Source: Verrucomicrobiota bacterium
GTDB lineage: Bacteria > Verrucomicrobiota > Verrucomicrobiia > Limisphaerales > UBA1412
Length of the DNA: 13,532 nucleotides
Direction of reading: 5' to 3'
Assembly: GCA_017557085.1 (NCBI GenBank)
Contig: JAFZAR010000159.1
Location: forward strand, 1-13,532
Part shown: in pieces, positions 1 through 7,866 of the stretch
Layout: each line of letters starts with the position of its first letter
Position numbering within the stretch: the stretch's first letter is position 1
The notes under the pieces: model-generated
The model's database searches: none
What the model was told of the DNA's origin: nothing
Seen by the model: the letters and a program-made list of their open reading frames with translations, nothing else
Made by a program: the position numbers and the translations under genes

Positions 1-590
1 CGTTCAGCACGCATACGATCCATCACTTTGGTGGTGATGCTCTCCGGCAATCCTAACTGTTTGATCCTGACAAATTCCACATCAATACCATAGGATGAGG
101 CGGCCTTTTCTTTGACTCCGGCCAGGATAGCAGCCTCGATCTCATCGAATTGAATGCTGGCATCATTGGTTGAGATGATATCAGAGAATTGATGCTGACC
201 GATGACCGCATTTTTAGAATTACGGATCAGAGGTTCCAGCGCGGCTTCAGCCTTGAGTTTATCACCGTTCAAACTCTCCAGATAAAGCCGCGGTTCAGCC
301 ACTTTCCAACCGCCAAAAACAGTCACCAAGATATTGATGGCATCTCTGGTCGAGGTTTGCTCAAAGACGCGCTCAAAATTTTGCAGACGTTTGTCAAAAC
401 GGTGAACTTTTTGGATCGGCCACGGCATTCTCCAATAAAGTCCGGGCTCGGTAATACTGCTTGAATACTTACCAAAAGTGGTTACAACCACGGTATCAGT
501 CTGCCTCACCTGAAAGGCAAACATCATCAGCGCGAAAATAATGGCCAGCACACACCCGGTCACTAAACTAATTGCTTTACGATTTTTCAT
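1..590 (-). CDS. hflC: HflC-like SPFH membrane protein (partial, C-terminus beyond left edge)
   Basis: Reading leftward from an ATG at 590, 196 codons are visible before the window ends, so the C-terminal part is missing. A single hydrophobic anchor lies at about residues 7-27. It is followed by the start of an SPFH (band 7) domain, with the typical segment TVVVTTFGKYSSSITEPGL and the proline-rich WRMPWPIQKV. Residues 170-196 hold the HflC signature: a VRIKQLGLP segment, then MDRMRAE. In known bacteria HflC pairs with HflK in a large periplasm-facing membrane complex that modulates the FtsH protease. The gene starts 40 bases after the stop of the HflK-like gene, so the two are almost certainly co-transcribed. 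The Shine-Dalgarno sequence is weak. The SPFH/HflC assignment is secure; that it modulates FtsH here is inferred from the family. Confidence 0.88.
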   Translation of the reverse strand, partial: MKNRKAISLVTGCVLAIIFALMMFAFQVRQTDTVVVTTFGKYSSSITEPGLYWRMPWPIQKVHRFDKRLQNFERVFEQTSTRDAINILVTVFGGWKVAEPRLYLESLNGDKLKAEAALEPLIRNSKNAVIGQHQFSDIISTNDASIQFDEIEAAILAGVKEKAASSYGIDVEFVRIKQLGLPESITTKVMDRMRAE

Positions 591-630
591 GCTTTTATTC
601 TAAATGGGTTATTCTTTCTATAATGAAACT

Positions 631-2496
631 TTATTTCGTACTATCAACATCCAAATCACGGAATAAATCCTTATTCAAACGATCTTCCAAATTCACCCAG
701 ATCGTTTCCTTGCTATTGGTTGAACCAATAACAAACTTGCGGGCATCTTTAGTCGCATTGGCTAATGTTTCCAAATAGGAACGCTGAGTATAAACAGAAG
801 GTGATGATTTCCAAGCTGTTTGCTGATTCTTGAAGCTCTGAGCCTGAGCATAAGCACGATTCGTTTTATTTTGTCCTAAGCTGATCGCAGATAAAACGAT
901 ATTGGTGGCCTCCGCGTGAGATGTCGGAAGTTTGACCGCGGCATAAGCATCAGCTTCTAATATACTTGTCGCCTTTTGCTGCAAAGATCCGATCACCTCT
1001 TCATAAGCATCGGCGACTTTAATTGGGGGATGGATTCCTTCCAAACCAACAAAAGTTACCTCAACACCCAAATCTTCAACATTCTTCTGGATCCGCTCCT
1101 TGATCTCTTCCGCGGCTTTCATACGGCCTTCTGCCATAATTTCTTCCACATCCACATTTACCAGATAGCGGATGACCTCACGATTGGCCGCGTTTTCCAG
1201 TTGACGAGCGGAGTCCGCATTCTTGAGCAGCCATGCTTTTATATCTTTTACACGGTACTGCACCGGGATATTCACAGAAAGCAAGTTCACCGGTACAGCT
1301 TGCTCGGAAGAAGCACCTTCCTGAAGTTTTGCTACATCTTTGCTGGCAACCAGCATATTGAACTCTTCTTTGAAATGAGAACGGGTCCACAATATAACTT
1401 CTGTTCCGACCGGTTTCTGATCACCTTCCTCAAATCCAACATAAATCGTTTTGATCTCATGAGTTGAACAGCGATAAACCTTATCGATCGGCCAAGGGTA
1501 TTTCAGATGGAAACCGCTTGTCAGGATCTCTCGTCCTTCGACCGGCTTTCCGAAACGCTCCAATACGGCTTCTTCATTAGGAGAAATCACCACGATGGAT
1601 GAACTGAGGAACAACAATGTCAACTGCGCCAGCACGATCCAAGCCAACGCACCTTCCAGAAAATGATAGAACCAGGTTTCAGAAACTTTAAAACCAAATT
1701 GATAATCAAGAGCTTCCGCTGCAGTGCGAATCAATCCGTCGGGCTGTCCCAGTAAACCGATCAAACGACTCTCATAAAGAACACGTCCCTCCTGTCCCTT
1801 CTGACGTGGACGGTAAATCTCCATGATCAGTCCCAGAATTGTCTCGACTGCAACGACTCCCAGGAACGCAATCAGGATTTTGGCTACGATACGATCTGTT
1901 CCCGGATACCCAAACCAGGCAACACACTCCACCAAAGTCGCGATCAAACAGAGAACAGACCCCAGCATCAAATAACTGGCACTTGCTTGCAAAAGTCTTT
2001 GTCGGGCAATACGGGAAAGTCCCGCGGCATAGCGTCCCACGATGAAAAGCAACAATCCCAACACACCCAGCAAGGCCATTGTCAACAACGCTTTGTCAAC
2101 AGCCAGGCTTTCCAATTCATCAATCTTGCTCCACAAATACCAGGCAGCGATCCCTTGGCCAATCGCTAAGATGGATGTGAAAGCCGGAATAAAAAACTTC
2201 TCAAACTGCTCGCGAGCGCGTCTTGCGGGATAAAGCTCTGTATCAGTCCCAAATAAAGCAGACTTAGCAGAATCCCGTTTAAGCTCTTCCATCTCAAGAT
2301 GCTCATTCCACTCACGAACATGCAGACGCATCTGGAAATAATTCACACACCCCACCAACAGTCCCATGGCGATAAACACAACACCAATCAGCACAGTAAG
2401 CGAGCCGCTGTAAAAAGCCATCCAACCCGCACCTCCGCCTACAAAAAACAGAGTCAGCAGATTGATAAGACCAATCTTTTCAACACTTTTTTCCAT
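631..2496 (-). CDS. hflK: HflK-like SPFH protein with six-helix N-terminal membrane domain
   Basis: This is a 621-residue protein, much longer than E. coli HflK (roughly 420). Residues 1-230 hold about six hydrophobic segments, near 10-29, 31-53, 101-122, 136-155, 173-195 and 203-226. A further anchor at about 282-304 directly precedes the SPFH domain (about 300-520). Features that identify HflK are the ISPNEEAVLERFGKP strand, the YPWPIDKVYR segment, and GIHPPIKVADAYEEVI with the following alanine-rich helix (about 487-525). The usual glycine-rich cytoplasmic N-terminus of HflK is absent and replaced by the multi-pass domain, whose function I cannot name. The gene lies 17 bases downstream of the ABC permease and 40 bases upstream of the HflC-like gene. 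By family it should form a hetero-oligomeric membrane cage with HflC that controls FtsH proteolysis. The extra domain suggests additional membrane partners. The SPFH call is secure; the hflK symbol is slightly less so. Confidence 0.88.
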   Translation of the reverse strand: MEKSVEKIGLINLLTLFFVGGGAGWMAFYSGSLTVLIGVVFIAMGLLVGCVNYFQMRLHVREWNEHLEMEELKRDSAKSALFGTDTELYPARRAREQFEKFFIPAFTSILAIGQGIAAWYLWSKIDELESLAVDKALLTMALLGVLGLLLFIVGRYAAGLSRIARQRLLQASASYLMLGSVLCLIATLVECVAWFGYPGTDRIVAKILIAFLGVVAVETILGLIMEIYRPRQKGQEGRVLYESRLIGLLGQPDGLIRTAAEALDYQFGFKVSETWFYHFLEGALAWIVLAQLTLLFLSSSIVVISPNEEAVLERFGKPVEGREILTSGFHLKYPWPIDKVYRCSTHEIKTIYVGFEEGDQKPVGTEVILWTRSHFKEEFNMLVASKDVAKLQEGASSEQAVPVNLLSVNIPVQYRVKDIKAWLLKNADSARQLENAANREVIRYLVNVDVEEIMAEGRMKAAEEIKERIQKNVEDLGVEVTFVGLEGIHPPIKVADAYEEVIGSLQQKATSILEADAYAAVKLPTSHAEATNIVLSAISLGQNKTNRAYAQAQSFKNQQTAWKSSPSVYTQRSYLETLANATKDARKFVIGSTNSKETIWVNLEDRLNKDLFRDLDVDSTK

Positions 2497-2513
2497 AAAA
2501 TCTTAAAATGATT

Positions 2514-3473
2514 CTAACTCAACTCTCGGTTATCAAACATACAGAAACCGATCGCAATCACAGCCGCCATAAAGCAGGCCATATATGTAAATGCATGACC
2601 GATATACAACCAAGGAATTCCTTTTTCCCCCTCAATCGCATCCGCCAGCCAGAAATTTTGCCAGTTAGGTATCACCGCGTACAAGATGGATCCTATCCAG
2701 GATCCCGCGTCCGCCAATCTTCCAAAGAAATGATCTGACACCAAACCAACCATCAAAAGTATAATGCACACGGACAATGTCGCCACGGCATCCAGACGAG
2801 TTGAACAGGCGATCGCAAGCGCCGCGATCAGCCATAACATAAACAACAAGCACACTATCGCGGGTATCATGTTCCAATCTGTACCTTCCGCAAACTTCTG
2901 CACCATCCAGTGTTCATCAAAAAAACTGATCAGGATAAAAGCTAAAGTCAACATCACCAGTAACGCGCCTACCGCATTGGATACAAAATTTCTTTCCAGG
3001 AAATAGTTGATAAACGCCGCAATTGCAAACGCCAACATCATAGCTAAGTAGAAAATCGTCATTCCTACTTTGTCTGTTCCACCATAAGCGTCATATCCCA
3101 TTCGGCTGGCCAGCAAAATCGCGATCGCGTTGATATAAACCATCACTGCCAAACCACCACATACACCCAGTAGTTTGCCTAGTAAAAACGATAAACGGCT
3201 TACAGGTTTGGACAACACAGCCAGCGCGGTTCCGCCTTTTAATTCATCTGCGAGAGAACTGGTTGCGGAAATCACAGCGGTAAACAAACCTGCCACAAGG
3301 AGAACTGCCATCGTACTGGTTTTAACTAGCTTAACATCATCTCCCAAACCGAAATACGGCGTCACCGCCAGAAAAACAATAAAGGCACTCGCGGCAGCTG
3401 TTAAAATCAAAAAAACAGGCTGCCGAAGTAGCTCCATAAAGCTATTCTTTGCAATGGTGTATATCTCTTTCAT
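2514..3473 (-). CDS. ABC-2 type transporter permease
   Basis: This 319-residue integral membrane protein has about six hydrophobic segments, near residues 20-38, 53-72, 97-123, 138-158, 164-184 and 203-245, with a last one near 290-311. After the second helix comes SSLADELKGGTALAVLSKP followed by VSR (about 72-93). This is the conserved acidic-Gly-Thr...Leu-x-x-Pro-Val-Ser-Arg loop of ABC-2 permeases, including those of NatB and gliding-motility type. Such proteins need a separate ATP-binding subunit, but none is encoded in this window. A neighbouring RNase D gene lies upstream and the HflK-like gene downstream, so an ATPase may lie beyond the left edge after hflC. The gene follows its own candidate promoter and a terminator hairpin, so it probably starts the permease-hflK-hflC unit. 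The substrate cannot be predicted. A permease is certain enough; the transport direction is presumed to be export. Confidence 0.82.
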   Translation of the reverse strand: MKEIYTIAKNSFMELLRQPVFLILTAAASAFIVFLAVTPYFGLGDDVKLVKTSTMAVLLVAGLFTAVISATSSLADELKGGTALAVLSKPVSRLSFLLGKLLGVCGGLAVMVYINAIAILLASRMGYDAYGGTDKVGMTIFYLAMMLAFAIAAFINYFLERNFVSNAVGALLVMLTLAFILISFFDEHWMVQKFAEGTDWNMIPAIVCLLFMLWLIAALAIACSTRLDAVATLSVCIILLMVGLVSDHFFGRLADAGSWIGSILYAVIPNWQNFWLADAIEGEKGIPWLYIGHAFTYMACFMAAVIAIGFCMFDNRELS

Positions 3474-3512
3474 TCGATACAGATGGGGAACCTATCCCCT
3501 CCAAACGCCTTT

Positions 3513-3541
3513 ATCATACCCTCAAACTTACCTAAAAGCAA
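3513..3541 (-). promoter_or_regulatory. Candidate sigma-70-type promoter of the permease-hflK-hflC unit
   Basis: On the minus strand TTGCTT (3541-3536) and TATGAT (3518-3513) are separated by exactly 17 bases. The -10 matches the consensus at 5 of 6 positions, the -35 at 3 of 6. The predicted transcript would begin near 3506, giving a leader of about 33 bases. That leader contains a short inverted repeat, GGGGA/TCCCC (3485-3499), just before the permease ATG. The placement between a terminator-like hairpin and the start codon supports it. Called by eye only. Confidence 0.4.
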
Positions 3542-3577
3542 GCCATTTACCTCCTTTATCCTTCTGAGGTAAACGGC
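3530..3577 (-). terminator. Terminator-like hairpin after the RNase D gene
   Basis: Positions 3542-3553 and 3566-3577 form a 12-base-pair inverted repeat around a 12-base loop. Read on the minus strand the arms are GCCGTTTACCTC and GAGGTAAATGGC, so the single non-Watson-Crick position is a tolerable G-U pair. On the plus strand it would be an A-C mismatch, which argues that the structure works on minus-strand transcripts. It begins 21 bases after the RNase D stop codon. The tract after it is only moderately U-rich (TTGCTTTTAGG), so termination may be partial. Confidence 0.6.
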
Positions 3578-3597
3578 CTGTTGCAAATGAGGATAAA

Positions 3598-4977
3598 TTA
3601 CTTTTTAAAAATTTTCTTTTTATCTCTTTTCTCTTGTTTTAGAGATGGTTGTTCCTGTTTTTTCGTTTTAGACTTAACAACCGGAATCGTTTTCTCTTTT
3701 CTCTTAGATGGGACAGAATGATTCGTTTCTTTGGATGGCTCCGGTAATGGCTTTTTGTCTTTTTCTTTTTTCTTGGACTGAGGATTTTTCCCAGTCTTTT
3801 TTCCAGATGGAGCTGCTTGGGAACTTGTTGATTCCTTTTTAGATGTCACAGGCAACGGGGATATCTGAAAATCCGGGAATGTAAAGGCAAGTTTTCCTGA
3901 CTCGTTTTTCTTAAACCCTAACACCTCTTTCTGCCACTCTGTCAGGTGGCAGGCTTCCTGATCACGAATACATCCCACAAGATCCGCCCGACTGGCAATC
4001 AGAACCGGATCCATTTTCAAGGTAACAGCCCGCTCATCCCTCACCTTTGTAAGATACTCCAACTGATGCTGCTGAAGAGGAGTAAAACGCTGATGTTCTC
4101 TCTTCAGGTACATTGGAAGTTTCTTGGGTGGAATCTTTTGTGCATTACTGATCGTTTGCAGAAGCCGACCTTTCATACTGGGAGAATAGTGAGGAAGCAA
4201 ATGGGTATATTTCTTATTAGCGGCGGCAACTTTAGCAATTTTCACCAACAGATCCGGTCTCATGATAAAGAAGAGAGGTCGACAGTTGCGAATGCCCTCC
4301 GCTTCTCTCCAATACCAAAGCTCTCTTAAAATTCCCAGTTCACGACGCGAAAAATTCTCGCACCCCCCTATACGCCATTCTCTTGAAGGTTCAGGTTTTG
4401 CAGGATGTGTACAGTCCTTGATCAACCGCTGACAATTCTGCCGATGCCACTCCAGTCGGCCACATTGTAACAAACGCTTTTCCAAACGAAGTTTCAGTTC
4501 ATTTAGATAGAACGCGTCTTTGATGGCATAGTTGAGGTAATCCTGGGGAATAGGTCTGCGTCCCCAGTCCGCTTTTTGATACTTCTTGATGAGGTGAATT
4601 CCCAAATAGGATTCACATAAGCTGGCCAAACCACAAGATTCCTCGCCCAGCAGTTTGCCGGCAAGCATCGTATCAAACAGTTGGCGGGGTCTGAATTTAT
4701 AGCCTTTATAAAGAAGCCGAAGATCATAATCCGCTCCGTGCATAATGAGCGGCTTTTTTTCCAACAGCTTCAACAAGGGCGTGACATCCAGCCCTTTAGC
4801 CAACGGATCAACTATAGAATCAACAGACTCCGTACTAAGCTGAATAAGACAGACTTTTTCCGGATACCCATACATTGAATTAGCTTCCGTGTCCAAACTG
4901 ACCCACGGAGCTAATTCAATGAGTTTAAGTAGATTCTCAAGCTGACCTTGTTTACTAACGAAATCAGTTCCTGACAA
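3598..4977 (-). CDS. rnd: Ribonuclease D (DEDDy exonuclease, HRDC domain, lysine-rich tail)
   Basis: This is a predicted 3'-5' exoribonuclease of 459 residues that trims the 3' ends of tRNA and other structured RNA precursors. The DEDDy catalytic set is complete: D29 and E31 in VSLDTEAN, D85 in MHGADYDLRLLY, and Y150/D154 in YLNYAIKDAFYL. An HRDC RNA-binding domain follows at about 205-285, and a second HRDC-like region lies at about 298-350. From about residue 378 to the end the protein is a low-complexity tail full of Lys, Ser and Pro, roughly 80 residues beyond E. coli RNase D (375). The start is TTG: the frame is closed by a stop 13 bases upstream, and the next Met (residue 35) would remove D29 and E31. 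The gene follows the Gfo/Idh/MocA stop codon by four bases, so it is probably translationally coupled to it. Confidence 0.92.
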   Translation of the reverse strand: MSGTDFVSKQGQLENLLKLIELAPWVSLDTEANSMYGYPEKVCLIQLSTESVDSIVDPLAKGLDVTPLLKLLEKKPLIMHGADYDLRLLYKGYKFRPRQLFDTMLAGKLLGEESCGLASLCESYLGIHLIKKYQKADWGRRPIPQDYLNYAIKDAFYLNELKLRLEKRLLQCGRLEWHRQNCQRLIKDCTHPAKPEPSREWRIGGCENFSRRELGILRELWYWREAEGIRNCRPLFFIMRPDLLVKIAKVAAANKKYTHLLPHYSPSMKGRLLQTISNAQKIPPKKLPMYLKREHQRFTPLQQHQLEYLTKVRDERAVTLKMDPVLIASRADLVGCIRDQEACHLTEWQKEVLGFKKNESGKLAFTFPDFQISPLPVTSKKESTSSQAAPSGKKTGKNPQSKKKEKDKKPLPEPSKETNHSVPSKRKEKTIPVVKSKTKKQEQPSLKQEKRDKKKIFKK

Positions 4978-4981
4978 GCAA

Positions 4982-6355
4982 TTACACCTTCAAAACCCAA
5001 GGTTCTCTATATTGGCGTTTGAGCATCTTATTCGCATCATCATTGCCAATAAATTGTTCCTTGACAGGATCCCATTTCAATTTGCTGGCACCCAGAGTCA
5101 TCGCGATATTGCCCAAATGAGAAAGTGTGATCGAACGATGCGCGACTTCCGCGGGAGCAATACATTCGTTGCCAGTGTAAATACAATCAATAAAGTTGCG
5201 ATAATGGTTATCGCTCTGATAAAGCTTCACTTTGAATTCGTCTTCTTCTAATTCATAGAGGTCTATCTTATTTCCAGCTTTATCCGTGGTACGCAAACCA
5301 CCGCGATTGACCCAAACCGTACCATCGGTACCCTCAAAGGTTACACCGCCTTCCAGCTTATCACTGATGATCATACGAACACCATTGTCATACATGTATT
5401 CGCAATAGTATTCCGTAAATGTGTTATAAAGTTCATCCTTCGGGCAGGAACCTTTTGCATTTAAAACCTCAACCGGACCAGTGTATTGCGTGCCCATACC
5501 CCATTGGGCGATATCAGGATGATGCCCACCCCAGTCAGTGATCTGGCCGCCGGAATAGTCTCGGATCCAGCGGAAGTTCACACCTACACGACCTTTGCAA
5601 TACGGCGCTACCGGTGCAGGTCCTAACCAGAAATCATAATTCAATCCATCGGGTACTTCAGTCGGAGTCTTAAACTGAGCAGTCTTGCCATAATCAGCCC
5701 ATCCACCCGGCAGACCACACTTCACAGTATGAAGTTTACCAATACCGCCATTGAGTACAAATTCACAAGCTAAGCGGAAATTTCTTTCAGAACGCTGCTG
5801 ACTGCCGCATTGGAAGACTGCACCATATTTCTTAGCGGCATCAGCCATTTGACGACCTTCCCAAACAGTCAGAGACAGAGGTTTTTGATTATAGACTGCT
5901 TTGCCGGCTTTCATACATTCCACGGCCAGCAAGGCATGCCAATGATCTGGTGTCGCAACTTCGACAGCATCAATGTCCGGACGGGAGATCATCGGACGAA
6001 AATCCGCATAAACCGCACACCCCTTATAGTTTCCACTGTCTTTTCTGCTTGAGTAAAAACCATCCACCATGCGACGGGCAGGTTCTCTGCCGCGAACGGT
6101 ATTATCCCAATAACCGTCACTCTCACGGTTCACATCACAAACGGCAACAACTTGTACTCTGCTGTCATGCAGAAAGTTGCTCATATCACCGGTACCTTGA
6201 TTACCAGTTCCGATAAAGGCCATGCACACCCGATTAGAGGGCGCGACCTTACCATTCCGCCCCAGTACGCTAGAAGGAATGATGGTTGGAAACGCAACAG
6301 CAGCTCCGCCTAATGTCAAAGCTGACTTCAAGAAACTTCTACGATTGATTTTCAT
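4982..6355 (-). CDS. Tat-exported Gfo/Idh/MocA family oxidoreductase
   Basis: This is a 457-residue NAD(P)-dependent sugar or inositol-type dehydrogenase homologue. The N-terminus carries a twin-arginine signal (NRRSFLKSALTLGGAAVAF, residues 4-22), which predicts export of the folded, cofactor-loaded enzyme. The Rossmann motif GTGNQGTG is at 49-56 and the second-strand acidic region (VVAVCDVN) at 69-76. The usual Glu-Lys-Pro catalytic signature reads NQKPL (156-160), with Gln in place of Glu. The C-terminal domain holds TDWGGHHPDIAQWGMG (273-288), typical of the glycoside-acting branch abundant in PVC bacteria and Bacteroidetes. The substrate cannot be read from sequence; carbohydrate chemistry in the periplasm is the likely setting. 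The gene lies 32 bases after lysS and 4 bases before the RNase D gene. No clear Shine-Dalgarno sequence precedes its ATG. Confidence 0.9.
   Translation of the reverse strand: MKINRRSFLKSALTLGGAAVAFPTIIPSSVLGRNGKVAPSNRVCMAFIGTGNQGTGDMSNFLHDSRVQVVAVCDVNRESDGYWDNTVRGREPARRMVDGFYSSRKDSGNYKGCAVYADFRPMISRPDIDAVEVATPDHWHALLAVECMKAGKAVYNQKPLSLTVWEGRQMADAAKKYGAVFQCGSQQRSERNFRLACEFVLNGGIGKLHTVKCGLPGGWADYGKTAQFKTPTEVPDGLNYDFWLGPAPVAPYCKGRVGVNFRWIRDYSGGQITDWGGHHPDIAQWGMGTQYTGPVEVLNAKGSCPKDELYNTFTEYYCEYMYDNGVRMIISDKLEGGVTFEGTDGTVWVNRGGLRTTDKAGNKIDLYELEEDEFKVKLYQSDNHYRNFIDCIYTGNECIAPAEVAHRSITLSHLGNIAMTLGASKLKWDPVKEQFIGNDDANKMLKRQYREPWVLKV
4985..4991 (-). promoter_or_regulatory. Shine-Dalgarno sequence supporting the TTG start of RNase D
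   Basis: On the minus strand GAAGGTG lies inside the last codons of the preceding oxidoreductase gene. Its AAGG core is 9 bases before the TTG at 4977. It is one of few recognisable ribosome binding sites in the window and supports the unusual start codon. Confidence 0.5.
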
Positions 6356-6387
6356 AGTATTTTATATTGTGTTTTATGATAAAAATT

Positions 6388-7836
6388 TTAATTTTTGGGT
6401 TTAAGTTGTGGGAAAAGCAGTACATCACGAATGCTGTCCTGTCCCAACAGCATCATCACCAAGCGATCAATACCGATCCCCATACCTCCGGCCGGAGGCA
6501 TTCCATGCTCTAAAGCCACCAGGAAATCTTCATCCAGCTTCTGCTTCTCTCCTCCAGCTTGATGTTCAAGCCGTTCTCTTTGAACGATCGGATCATTCTG
6601 CTCGGAATAGGCAGGAGCAATCTCTTGTCCATTAATGTCACATTCAAAAACTTCCACAACAGAAGGATCTTCCGGAGAAATCTTTGCCAGAGGAACTAAT
6701 TCTTTTGGCAAATGGGTAACAAAGGTAGGTTGGATCAACGTTGGTTCGATCAATTTCTCAAACACTCCATTCGTTACCTCAAAATCCTCATAATCATCAC
6801 CGATCTCGGCCCCCATCGCAATAGCTCTGGAACGGCGTTCTTCCGGGGTAATATCAAACCAGTCCTGTCCCGCTTTTTCACGGATCAAGTCTTTGTATTT
6901 CACCCGCTTCCATTCTCTCAGATCAATACTCTTGATGACATTGCCTTCCGCGTCTTTCGTCTCGATGACTAAAGTACCCAACACCTTCTGAGCCACATGT
7001 TTGACCAGATCCTGAAGTAACGTCATCATTGTTTCATAATCACCGAACGCCTCATAGATCTCCATCATCGTGAATTCCGGATTATGACGACGATCCAAAC
7101 CTTCATTACGGAAATTACGTCCGATCTCAAATACACGGTTAAAACCGCCTACCAGCAAACGCTTCAAATAAAGTTCCAGAGCAATACGCAGATAGAAATT
7201 GCACCCCAAGCTGTTATGATGAGTGATGAAAGGAGCAGCAGCCGCACCACCCGGTATGGGCTGCATCATCGGTGTTTCCACCTCCATAAATCCACGACCT
7301 GCCAGAAATTGGCGGATCTCATGGATAATCATACTGCGTTTAATAAAAACCTCCCGAACGTCTTCGTTGGACATCAGATCCAAATAACGCTGACGGTAAC
7401 GGATCTCTGTATCCACGACACCATTCCATTTTTCAGGCATGGGACGCAACGCTTTAGCTAAGATCGTAAAGTTTTGCAGTTTAACAGTGATTTCACCGGT
7501 CCGGGTTTTGAAGAAATGTCCCTGAACACCCACGAAATCTCCCATGTCCAAGTGTTTGAATATGGCAAACATTTCATCACCCAACACTTGTTTCTGTGCA
7601 TAGATTTGAATACGTCCGCTCTGGTCACGAATGTCAAAAAACTGACTTTTGCCCATATCACGATGTGCCGTAATACGACCGGCCAGACGGACCTCTTTCC
7701 CTTCTTCAAATCCTTCACGAGCAACCCCGATATCGCAATCGGGCTTAAATTTGTTCATGAAAGGATTGATCCCTTTGTCGAGCAGATCTGCTAATTTTGC
7801 TTTTCTCTGCTCTATCAATGCATTGGTGTCATCCAT
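6388..7836 (-). CDS. lysS: Lysyl-tRNA synthetase, class II
   Basis: This enzyme charges tRNA-Lys with lysine in the cytoplasm using ATP. At 482 residues it is close to the usual bacterial length of about 500. An OB-fold anticodon-binding domain spans about 48-130. The class II catalytic core follows: motif 1 around GFMEVETPMMQPIPGGAAA (182-200); motif 2 FEIGRNFRNEGLDRRHNPEF (236-255), including the conserved RNEG-(L/I)-D-x-RHNPEFT stretch; and motif 3 GGMGIGIDRLVMMLLG (450-465). The start is ATG with a distant purine-rich GAAGAAG upstream. It lies 30 bases after the uncharacterised gene and 32 bases before the Gfo/Idh/MocA gene. No terminator is visible on either side, so the four genes may share a transcript. 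Identification is secure. Confidence 0.97.
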   Translation of the reverse strand: MDDTNALIEQRKAKLADLLDKGINPFMNKFKPDCDIGVAREGFEEGKEVRLAGRITAHRDMGKSQFFDIRDQSGRIQIYAQKQVLGDEMFAIFKHLDMGDFVGVQGHFFKTRTGEITVKLQNFTILAKALRPMPEKWNGVVDTEIRYRQRYLDLMSNEDVREVFIKRSMIIHEIRQFLAGRGFMEVETPMMQPIPGGAAAAPFITHHNSLGCNFYLRIALELYLKRLLVGGFNRVFEIGRNFRNEGLDRRHNPEFTMMEIYEAFGDYETMMTLLQDLVKHVAQKVLGTLVIETKDAEGNVIKSIDLREWKRVKYKDLIREKAGQDWFDITPEERRSRAIAMGAEIGDDYEDFEVTNGVFEKLIEPTLIQPTFVTHLPKELVPLAKISPEDPSVVEVFECDINGQEIAPAYSEQNDPIVQRERLEHQAGGEKQKLDEDFLVALEHGMPPAGGMGIGIDRLVMMLLGQDSIRDVLLFPQLKPKN

Positions 7837-7866
7837 ACAAAAACTAACTTCTTCGTCTTTCCCCTA

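Noticed and set aside
1178..1390. Many open frames opposite or across the HflK, lysS and Gfo/Idh genes
   Set aside because: They lie fully inside genes with strong family motifs, show no recognisable domains and have no independent start signals. They are frame shadows.
6356..6387. AT-rich gap between lysS and the Gfo/Idh/MocA gene as a promoter (TATAAA near the ATG)
   Set aside because: The TATAAA is only five bases before the start codon and there is no suitable -35 at the right distance. It would give an almost leaderless transcript, so I did not call it.
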